DNA from: Fremontodendron californicum | Lineage: Eukaryota > Streptophyta > Magnoliopsida > Malvales > Malvaceae | DNA length: 64,000 nt | NCBI GenBank assembly: GCA_030761205.1 | Contig: JAULJL010000001.1 | Span: 41,177,145 to 41,241,144, forward strand | Direction: 5' to 3' | Shown here: positions 38,465 through 46,820 of the stretch, one piece after another | Layout: each line of letters begins with the position of its first letter | Numbering within the stretch: position 1 is the first letter of the stretch | Translations under genes and position numbers: made by a program | Notes under the pieces: model-generated | Databases searched by the model: none | What the model saw: only the letters and a program-made list of their open reading frames with translations | What the model was told of the DNA's origin: nothing

Positions 38465-38962
38465 TGTTGAATATGGCTCAAATTCACCATAGGTGGCTTA
38501 CCACCAATAATGGAGCTACCACTTGCACCACCAATAATGGAAGCTACCACTTGCAAATGGATGGTGGCTACTTTAGCTACCACTTGCAATGTGTTCCCAC
38601 CAAGATAGGTGGTGGATGGTGGCTATGGTGGCTGCCACTTGATGTATGTTCACACCTTGATATTTTGGCTATAAATAGCCATGTAGAGTAAGAGAGAAAA
38701 AATGAGTGAGTGTGAGTTAGAGCTAAAGTGTTGAAGCAAATACTCTGTGTTTATAGAGTTTTCTGGTATTGTGTGAGTTGTGAGTTCAGTGCTTGTATTG
38801 CACCTTGAATTCTGTATTTGTTTGTACTCCATCTCCATTAATACAAAGCTTCAAGCTCCTCCTCCCGTGGATGTAAGCACACTTGCTGAACCACGTAAAA
38901 ATCTGTGTTATTTCAGTGTGTTTAAATCGGTTTTAGTAATATCGATCTAGTTCCGCACAACA
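38465..38962 (+). repeat. Copia 5' LTR
   Basis: 498 bp, TG...CA bordered. A TATA box, ctataaata, lies at 38670-38677, and a polyadenylation-region-like T-rich end follows. The U3 holds clustered accacttgca and ggtggcta units. Compared with the 3' LTR it has C at 38844 where the other has T, and lacks the 11-bp duplication at its left edge. Confidence 0.95.
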
Positions 38963-38965
38963 AAT

Positions 38966-38977
38966 TGGTATCAGAGC
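38966..38977 (+). promoter_or_regulatory. Primer-binding site, initiator tRNA-Met type
   Basis: tggtatcagagc is the standard plant copia primer-binding site, complementary to the 3' end region of initiator methionine tRNA. It lies three bases after the 5' LTR. Confidence 0.92.
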
Positions 38978-39094
38978 CAAATTTTACGTAAAACCGAGTT
39001 TGTTCGATTCTGTCCGTTTTTCAAAAGTGCTCCAATTTGTGTTTTGAAAATACCAGGTTGAAGAGGTCGTCGAGAGGAGTGCAGCAGAATCAAC

Positions 39095-39355
39095 CGGAGC
39101 GCCAGAAGACGCCGCACGCGCCCACACGCGCCGCCAGAAGGTCTGAGAGTGGGACTCACGCGCCCACGCGCCTCTAGAGGTTGAAGACGCGTGAAGCCCA
39201 CGCGCAGCACGCGCCGCACGCGCCTTCCAGAGGTTGAAGGCGAGTGAGCTCACGCGCCCCACGCGCTCCACGCGCCGGTCACCTCCTTGCCTCCACGCGC
39301 TCCACGCGCCGCCGCACGCGCCGCACTCGCCCCACGCGCCGCCGTAGCTCCGACC
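39095..39355 (+). repeat. GC-rich CACGCGCC-type tandem region in copia leader
   Basis: Irregular reiteration of cacgcgcc, cgccgcacgcgc and cctctagaggttgaag-type units, with extreme GC content against an AT-rich background. It lies between the primer-binding site and the gag ATG. A 112-codon arginine-rich open frame on plus (39244-39582) and frames on minus cross it, but these are composition artefacts. Confidence 0.8.
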
Positions 39356-39605
39356 AACTTTTTTCGGGCCATTTTTTGAGCCGTTTCAGAACACTATTCC
39401 GAGACTTTTCCGAGTCGGTTGAGCTAAACCGAGTCCATTTCGAGCCACCTGCAGCTGAATATTCGCAGAATATTCACCGTGTGTCCAAAATTTACACAGT
39501 TGGACCCGTTCCTGGCTATTTCGACTATTCCGGACTCAACCGCGGCATCCGTTTTTCCATACAGGTACCGGAAAAACTCTGAGTTGGTAATTTTGTTTTA
39601 TTACC

Positions 39606-40056
39606 ATGGCAGAATCATTAGAGACACATGAAACAACCAGCAGCGCATCATCAAGTTCTTACATCAGAAAGAACTCGATGACCACTGCAAAGTTCGAGGT
39701 GGAGAAATTTGATGGCACCACGTAACTTTGGCATGTGGCAGTGCGAAGTACTGGACCTGTGAGTCCGCGAAGGACCAGTAGACAGTGAAGATCCCGTCCA
39801 GTAGGAGGTGAAGATCCTGTCCAGTCCAGTCCAGTAGACGGTGAAGATCATGTCCAGATCCCGTCCAGTAGGTGGTGGATATCCTATCCAGGAGAAGAAT
39901 CCTGTTAATCCGCGAAGGACCGATAGATGGATGATGATCCCGTCTAGGAAAAGTATCATCGACAATCTGCAAGGGACGAGTGTGCCCAGTGTTGGACACT
40001 GGAAGAAAGACTGTCCAGACAGAGAGGTCGATTGTAATAGTTGCTCAAGAATCTGA
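39606..40056 (+). pseudogene. Copia gag remnant
   Basis: The gag frame starts at ATG 39606 (MAESLETHETTSS) and reaches KFEVEKFDGT. It then goes out of frame and stops at TAA 39723-39725; the bases just after still encode FGMWQCEVL in another frame. Most of gag is then missing, replaced by reiterated gtccag/gtgaagatc units (39770-39960). Only the tail of the nucleocapsid zinc knuckle (GHWKKDCPDR) is recognisable at about 39990-40025; its first two cysteines are gone. Gag forms the particle, so this element cannot build its own. Confidence 0.85.
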
Positions 40057-41880
40057 GGGAGAGGAAGACTCTGCATTTACGATTTCCACAACAACACACT
40101 CTTCAAATCGATGGATTCTGGATTCCGGATGTTCCTACCACATGTGTCCGAACCGGGAGTGGTTCTCAAACTTCAAGGAGTTTGATGGAGGGATTGTCCT
40201 TATGGGCAATGACAATACTTGTCACACTAGAGGCATCGGAACGATCCGACTGAAAATGCATGACGGTACAATCAGACAACTTACAGATGTAAGGTATGTC
40301 CCTGATCTCAAGAAGAACCTCATATCACTGGGGTTCTTAGACTCAAATGGTTACAAGATGACCATTCAGAATGGAGTCCTGAGAGTTGTACGTGGAGCAT
40401 TCTTAGCAATGAAGGGTTCTATGAAGGGAAATCTGTATCTCCTTGACGGAGAAACTGTGACAGGCAGAGCAGCAGCCTCTCACAAAATGATGGGATAATC
40501 CGACACTTCACTGTTCCTGGCACTCCCCAACAGAATGGAGTTGCAGAAAGGATGAACCGAACTTTGGTTGATAAAGTTCGCTGCATGTTATCCCAGTCGG
40601 GCTTGAGCAAAGCATTTTGGGCGGAGGCTTTATTGTATGCCTCCCACATTATCAACAGACTACCCTCCACCGCAATTGATGGGAAAACTCCCATAGAGGT
40701 GTGGTCCGGACATTCTGCCACTGATTATGATCGGCTTCGTATTTTCGGATGCCCAGCATATTTTCACGTAAGTGAATCAAAACTGGATCCTAGAGCCAAG
40801 AAAGTTGTCTTCTTGGGCTTTAGTGAAGGAGTAAAGGCATTCCGACTGTGGAACCCTGAGTCAAAGAAAGTCATCGTAAGCCGAGATGTTGCCTTTGACG
40901 AATCTGTAATGCTGAAATTGTCAACTCCAGAGAATGTGAACCATGATTCTCTAAAGCAGGTGGAGTTTGAATCAGAAGATGCTGGTCAAAATTTCGATGA
41001 ATCTGAACCAGAATCTGATGACACCTTAACTGAAGTGGAGGAGTCATCACCGGAAATCTTTCAGCAACCTGAATCAGTTGCCACCAGCAGACCGAAAAGA
41101 CATATTCGGAAACCTGCTCGGTACACAGACATGGTGGCATATGCCCTTCCAGTAATTGATGATGATGTCCTGATCAATTACAAAGAAGCTGTAAACAGCC
41201 CAGAGCATGCCCAGTGGAAGGAGGCGATGGATGAAGAGATGACATCACTTCATCAGAATCAGACTTGGAAGTTGGTTCCACTTCCAACACTCAAAAGATC
41301 AATTGGGTGCAAATGGGTCTTTGCCAAAAGGGAGGGTGCTATCGGCAAAGACAGCATCAGATACAAAGCCAGACTGGTAGCCAAAGGCTACGCTCAAAAA
41401 GAAGGAATAGATTACAACGAGGTTGTAGAGCATGCATCTATTCGAATGGCTTTAGTAGCACAACATGACCTAGAGATAGTTCAACTTGATGTAAAAACTG
41501 CATTCCTCCATGGTTCCTTAGAGGAGGAAATTTATATGACTCAACCAGATGGTTTTGGAGTCCCCGGTCGCAAAGACTACAAAAGCAAGTTGAACCGGTC
41601 ACTGTATGGTCTGAAACAATCCCGTGATAGCTGTACAAACGGTTGGACTGTTTCATGACAGGATGAAAAGTACACACACAGTCAATTTGATCACTGTGTT
41701 TATTTCCGGAAACTTCAAGATGGATCATTTGTCTATCTGCTGAAAAAGGCAAGGTGGAGATCGACAGGCTAAAGGCTCAACTGAGCTCAGAGTTCGAGAT
41801 GAAGGATCTTGGAGAAGCTAAGAAAATTCTTGGGAAGGAGATTAGAATAGACAGAAAAATTGACTCAGGCTCAATGCATT
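40057..41880 (+). pseudogene. Copia pol remnant (protease, integrase tail, partial RT)
   Basis: The protease segment has WILDSGCSYHM (aspartic active site) and runs into the pre-integrase region to about 40498, where the frame stops. The first two integrase acidic residues are missing. The sequence resumes at about 40505 with the conserved TVPGTPQQNGVAERMNRTL containing the catalytic glutamate. A hinge (GCPAYFHV, KKVVFLGFS) and an acidic linker follow. The reverse transcriptase starts with TWKLVPLP and keeps the first catalytic aspartate in QLDVKTAFLHG, but frame is lost after LYGLKQS (about 41630). The YVDD segment is deleted where FVYL meets a shifted KVEIDRLK at about 41735-41750. RNase H is absent. 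No functional polyprotein is possible. Confidence 0.9.
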
Positions 41881-41991
41881 GATGGATCATGCCAATGCAG
41901 TAGGTGCCCTGATGTGTGTAATGGTGTATATGACACCTGAAGGAGAAAGGAGGAAGCTCTGATTTGTGAATTCTCTCTGTGGATTCTCGCC

Positions 41992-42002
41992 AAGGTGGAG
42001 AT
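41992..42002 (+). promoter_or_regulatory. Copia polypurine tract
   Basis: aaggtggagat lies immediately before the 3' LTR, the position at which plus-strand DNA synthesis is primed in LTR elements. The purine run is interrupted by two T residues. Confidence 0.7.
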
Positions 42003-42511
42003 TGTTGAATATGGCTTGAATATGGCTCAAATTCACCATAGGTGGCTTACCACCAATAATGGAGCTACCACTTGCACCACCAATAATGGAAGCTACCACT
42101 TGCAAATGGATGGTGGCTACTTTAGCTACCACTTGCAATGTGTTCCCACCAAGATAGGTGGTGGATGGTGGCTATGGTGGCTGCCACTTGATGTATGTTC
42201 ACACCTTGATATTTTGGCTATAAATAGCCATGTAGAGTAAGAGAGAAAAAATGAGTGAGTGTGAGTTAGAGCTAAAGTGTTGAAGCAAATACTCTGTGTT
42301 TATAGAGTTTTCTGGTATTGTGTGAGTTGTGAGTTCAGTGCTTGTATTGCACCTTGAATTCTGTATTTGTTTGTACTCCATCTCCATTAATATAAAGCTT
42401 CAAGCTCCTCCTCCCGTGGATGTAAGCACACTTGCTGAACCACGTAAAAATCTGTGTTATTTCAGTGTGTTTAAATCGGTTTTAGTAATATCGATCTAGT
42501 TCCGCACAACA
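42003..42511 (+). repeat. Copia 3' LTR
   Basis: 509 bp and identical to the 5' LTR by direct reading except for a tandem duplication of ttgaatatggc (42005-42015 and 42016-42026) and T instead of C at 42393. Its TATA box is at 42219-42226, oriented toward the third CK2 alpha exon remnant about 360 bp away. Confidence 0.95.
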
Positions 42512-43063
42512 ATTACCTACTAGTACTTATCCTCTCATCGATGCTGATTGTTTTGGTTAACTGGGGTGATATGCTTGCAGGCCATTGATTTTCTTGATAA
42601 GCTTCTTCGTTACAATCATCAGAACAGGCTCACTGCCAGAGAGGCAATGGTATGTTATGCCTACTTTATCAATATACTTTTTGGGATCATAGTTTATCAA
42701 TATACTTCTTTCCTTTATCCAAATCTGATCTCCACTGTGTTTCTTTTGCGTCTACGATTAGTTTGCATTAGCTTTGGATGCATATTTCGATGTCTGGTTA
42801 TTCCGTTTCAAAGTACAATCCTAACAAAGCATATGCAACTGACTTAGAAAAGGGGAAAAATATTCAAACTACAGTCTAATGTTAGATTAAATGGTTAAGG
42901 TTTAGGCAACAAGGCACGAACAATTTGAAATTGTATGATGTCCAATACCCTGGCAAGAACATTTAACAGAAGCTTCAGATTTAATGACATAAAATACAAG
43001 AATTGAAATGGGACCTCAAATCCAATCTGCAAATTCTACTTTTTTGTTATTGGATTATTTCAT

Positions 43064-43593
43064 TCATTTCTTAAGGTGAGGGAAACAAGAATAGATGTCA
43101 GATTTTGGGTGCTTTGCTTCAGCATGTTCCCTGCACTTCACCTCTGATGTGGTGCATATGAATGTCTGCATGCAAACCTTGCACTGCAACCACCAGTACT
43201 CCCCATCAATCAGAATTTCAGAGAAACCTCATTGAAACCTGGTTCTTACTTACTAGGATTGAATTGAAGGATTAACAAAATACTACGACAAGAAATTAAA
43301 CTTCCACAACTATGAATCTTTCAGAAAGCAGAAAAGAAAGGAAAGCTAGAGGAAAGCCAAGAGTATTCATTTACAATTTACCTGGATGGTCATGGCTTTC
43401 TTGTTTGATTCCAGCTGACTACCTAGATCACATAAAAAAAATTGCTCTAGTCAGAGCTTAAGGCTGAAATTTGAAGGCGTAAAAGTAAAGTAACGAGGAT
43501 AATTAATAAGAAACGTTTACCCTTAGCGGGTTTGTTCTTCTCTATGTGTTTCTCACGAGCCATTCTTGATTTCTGGCCATTGCCGCCACCCAT
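43064..43593 (-). CDS. Small C2H2-like protein, At2g23090 type, 77 aa
   Basis: Three exons on minus (43593-43521, 43422-43382, 43183-43064) give 77 residues with introns of 98 and 198 nt. The start MGGGNGQKSRMAREK and following lysine-rich stretch match the 4F5/SERF-like N-terminus. The second exon encodes SQLESNKKAMTIQ. The third has a zinc-binding pattern C39-x2-C42-x15-H58-x4-H63 (CKVCMQTFICTT, then CREHAEAKHP) and ends CFPHLKK. This matches the small conserved plant protein represented by At2g23090, whose molecular role is unsettled. No single exon would be found as a long open frame, but splice sites and phases agree exactly. It lies head-on to the CK2 alpha relic, an arrangement also known in Arabidopsis. 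Length equals that of family members within about one residue. Confidence 0.93.
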
Positions 43594-44003
43594 GACGACT
43601 GCTTCTTGTTGATCTCTCAGCCCTCAACGGCAACAAAAAAGTTCCGTTTTCGCTTACGAAGTCCCACAAAAGCTTGAGAATAAAGGACTTATATAGCCAA
43701 CTCCACTGTGTAAAGTGGGAACCAGAAACTTCTTTTCAAGCCGTATATTCTGTTGCCACTCTATGCAATTTACTTGCTAATGCTATAGCTGGACCTTGTC
43801 GTACTTAGATTTCATATTTGTTCAATTCCATCAGTATTCACCAGTTTTAAAGATTAGATTAAATTAATGATCTAAACGTTAAACCATTAGATTCAAAAGA
43901 GAAAAAGGTTTTGATATCATATTAAAAATTAATTGTGATGCTAAGATTACGTATAAATAGTCCAAATTTAAGATGAAGAGATAAGGGAGATGAAATGTGC
44001 ATT

Positions 44004-44029
44004 ACTTACTTATCCAAAAAAAAAAAAAA
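44004..44029 (+). mobile_element. Ultra-short LINE-like insertion (about 12 bp plus poly-A)
   Basis: aaatgtgcatt occurs at 43993-44003 and again at 44030-44040. Between the copies is acttacttatcc followed by an A run. The last bases before the A run (cttatcc) are the same 3' terminus as the LINE at 12680-17668 and, less one base, the LINE at 28460-29500. The arrangement of duplicated target, few 3'-terminal LINE bases and poly-A is what a target-primed insertion truncated almost at once would leave. Confidence 0.65.
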
Positions 44030-44214
44030 AAATGTGCATTTTGGTCAGCAGTGAGGCCCATCATCTAGAATTCTAGATAATGCAGAACACCATGTTAATT
44101 AGTCAAACAGGGTAGCTGGATAATTAATGTACATAAGCATGCAAAGTAATCAAGGTGCATGCTTAATTTAGATGGGAGTTATGTTTATCAGTGTAAGAAG
44201 CCTAGCTATGCTTC

Positions 44215-44460
44215 AAACGATAGACCTGACAATTCATGTATTTGTATCGTATTCGTATATTTTTTTCATGTCATAATTGTATTTAAGGTGTTTTATATTT
44301 GTATAAATTTTGACGTATTAATAATTTGTGTTATATAAATTTTAACATGTTCGTGTATTCGTGTCGAGTCCGTATTTTTTTTTTCATGTCGTGTCATATC
44401 ATGTTTCATATCGTATTTTAATTATTTTTTTTTTTCATGTCCGATATTGTTAAATCTATT
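44215..44460 (-). repeat. Dispersed repeat family R2, copy 3 (reverse)
   Basis: Reverse-complemented it shows the R2 units: acatgaaaaaaaaaaataat, taaaatacgatatgaaacat, acacgaatacacgaacatgt, then tttatataacacaaattatt and tataaaacaccttaaataca. Compare 18197-18386. Confidence 0.55.
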
Positions 44461-44966
44461 CAAACGTACAGCTGGAGCTCACTATAATTTTGTGGTGTTT
44501 GGTGGATAGGTCAGATCACCCTGTATATTTCATTCACCCCTTCATAAATCAGCATACAAAGTGGTGGACCCTAAACCAATTTTCTCCTTCTGGAGAAACC
44601 AACAACAATCAATGCTTCTTTGCACCTACTTCCAGTATTTTTCCATTGCCTTTGACAAATTTCATGGAGGCTTAAAGTTGTTGTTAGATGGGAGAGTTTG
44701 GAAACTGCAGCAATCAATTTTCACTTGCCTTCATATTATGCTTGTTTACATGAGAAAACATGTGTTTTGGGCTTAATTTCTAAGACCAAAGGAGAGCAAT
44801 TTTAAGTCATATTCAAAGCCTACAATAGCCCATAAGCCAGAGGCTGCAGGAAGGTCCATATCAGGCCCATCTACATCTATCCAGGTAAGCAAGATCAATC
44901 TAATTATTGATCAAAGATTTATAAAAAAATAAAAACTCAAAACTTAGCTTAGTCACTTTTAATTAA

Positions 44967-45152
44967 GGATTTTAGTAACGAGTGCTTTAAGAACACTTTT
45001 TAAAATTATTAAATATAGTAATATCTTCATCTAATATATTAAAAATAATGAATAAAGTTGTTAACTATTTTATTTAATACAATATTATTATTATAAATAA
45101 AATATTAATTAATTTTTAAAAAAAATTTAAAATATTCGTTAGCAAAAGTTTT
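44967..45152. repeat. Family M1 element, moderately preserved
   Basis: Begins ggattttagtaacgagtgct and ends, reverse-complemented, with cttttgctaacgaatatttt, i.e. inverted ends. The interior carries the M1 blocks agtaatatcttcatctaata, aaaataatgaataaagttgt and attaatacaatattattatt. Compare 51051-51224 and 59671-59853. Confidence 0.7.
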
Positions 45153-46195
45153 TAATTAATTACTTCCAGCAATGAACATGAAAAATCATAGTTGCATATT
45201 AATCACTAAGATAGCACTCAAATGCTTTTCAGAAACTTGAAAAAAAATAATGAAAAGAAATAAAGTCATCAAATAGATTACACACACAGCTGCTTGAGTT
45301 TGAAAAAAGCTTGATGGGTTCCTTAAAAGTTAAAATTAACCATCATTATTGTTTCCATAGTTTGACTGATTTGAACATGTCTACTATTGACACGTGCCTG
45401 AGTCTCCATTTTTATGATTGCTCATGTAACCCCAAAATATTATAATTCTTGAAAAAGAATATTTTTTTTTAATCAAGATGATTCTACTATATTTAACCAA
45501 GAAAGAAAAATCACCTTGGGTAAATTACTCACATTGATAATTTAAAAGGAATTAATATATAAGCTGCTACATAGTAATAACTAACTTAATAGTCAAACTT
45601 AATTTGTCACCGTTTCTATTTATAATATAAATTCATTTTTAATATATTTATGATGAAATTTTTAAATTTTACAAATAAAATCATGAGATTATCATACATC
45701 TTATTTTTTTAATATATCATATGTGTCATTCTATTAATTTCGTTTGTAAAATTTAAAAATTTCAATGACGATAAATAAAATAATTTTTTTTTATAATATA
45801 TATAAATGTGTTGAAAATTTGGATTAAATTCCTATATCAACTATTTCATTCTAAATATAAATTTCAACTTTTAAATATATATATATATATATATGTAAGA
45901 TTCGGATTTTTACAAAATTTTGATTGATTATAAAATGTTAAATTCTTTTTAAAATTTGCTTTTTCATAATCTTAAAATGAAATAAAAGCATTACCAAGTA
46001 CTGTTTATTTTATCTGATGAAACATTGTCAACGCAAATCACGCTACTTACAAAACACATCAAGATTCTTTAGTCTTACATTTTGGCCCAAACAATATTTT
46101 AAACAAAAAAATAATAATAATAATTTTTATTTATCGTCAATATATAAATTTTATATATTGATAATGAATCATATACTATACTTCATAAAAAAAAT

Positions 46196-46276
46196 TAATC
46201 ATTAACCACTAATCCTAATCACTAACCCTTAACTCTAACCACTAACTCTTAATTCTAACCACTAGCTCTTAACTTT
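46196..46276. repeat. Short minisatellite of actaaccctt-like units
   Basis: Units such as aactctaaccactaactctt and aattctaaccactagctctt (20 bp) follow shorter ones (cattaaccactaatcctaat). Flanking atattgataatgaatcata and atactgataatgtataat may be the ends of an enclosing element. Unit drift is high. Confidence 0.65.
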
Positions 46277-46820
46277 TATTATCCAATTTTAACATGTCGT
46301 AATATACTGATAATGTATAATCTTATACACTGTTAATACATAAAATATTAATTAAAAAAAAACCAAAGCAGTTAACACACGCGCCATTTATGCGAATGAG
46401 GGAAAACTCAAACAAGGAAGTAAAATCAAGGTGACAGTTATCTACTCGCAGGATAAAGCAAACTGTCGCCACGTCATCTCCACTTTGGAGGCTTATGCAC
46501 TCTTTTCTTAAAAAAACTCCGTGAATTAACCAATGTTGCCAGCCAATTAAGGGTCCCACTTCCGCCCCCATAAACTTAGCAAAAGCGATCCCAATCCCAA
46601 TCCCCCCTCAAAGCTCTAAAAGCCGAATATGCTTTACTCTCCCCTACAAATATCCTTTCCCTCTCATCCTTCTCTCTCTTTATTATTTTATATACGTTTG
46701 TTTTTACCATTTTTGCAAAAACAGTCCCTATATAGTTCATCGTTAAACCACTTTATTTCTCATTAATCCCATCTTTTCTTTCTGTTTTAATCTTTGGGTT
46801 TTGAGTTTTAAGTTTTAACC

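Larger units (their letters stand above)
38465..42511 (+). mobile_element. Ty1/copia LTR element, very young but internally deleted
   Basis: A 498-bp 5' LTR and 509-bp 3' LTR bracket a 3-kb interior. Both LTRs start TGTTGAATATGG and end CGCACAACA. The primer-binding site TGGTATCAGAGC (initiator tRNA-Met type) follows the first LTR after three bases, and a purine-rich tract precedes the second. Flanking 5-mers are attat and attac, four of five matching. The LTRs differ by one substitution plus an 11-bp duplication, so insertion is recent. The interior keeps fragments of gag, protease, integrase and reverse transcriptase but lacks most of gag, the integrase core start, the YVDD active site and RNase H. 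It is therefore non-autonomous and would have needed proteins from another copy. Confidence 0.95.
37755..42649 (+). pseudogene. Casein kinase 2 alpha subunit relic, split by a copia element
   Basis: Three exon remnants are recognisable. The first, 37755-37830, encodes RVYTDVNVQRPRDYWDY and ends at a GTAAGA donor; one nucleotide is missing after the DY. The second, 37993-38075, carries SEVFEGI, NNEKCIIK and PKPVKKKK before a GTAATT donor; it starts after the TAC codon of the glycine loop, which now reads TAA, and has another frameshift. The third, 42581-42649, is a perfect 23-codon exon, AIDFLDKLLRYNHQNRLTAREAM, with AG and GTATG borders. Exons carrying the kinase catalytic core (about 220 residues) are absent and I see no last exon. 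CK2 alpha is a nuclear and cytosolic Ser/Thr kinase; this copy cannot encode one. A copia element occupies 38465-42511 between remnants two and three. Confidence 0.88.
43594..46820. other. Intergenic, with small insertions and repeats
   Basis: Holds the leader of the small zinc-finger gene, a 26-bp LINE-like micro-insertion (44004-44029), an R2 repeat in reverse (about 44215-44460), an M1 element (about 44967-45152), a short minisatellite (46196-46276) and the presumed ACBP3 promoter (about 46380-46820). The open frame pair at 44490-44776 is not recognisable as protein. Confidence 0.6.

Noticed and set aside
39244..39582. Arginine-rich 112-codon open frame in the copia leader
   Set aside because: It exists only because cacgcgcc units contain no stops in several frames. 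Minus-strand frames are equally open. It lies in the untranslated leader before the gag ATG.
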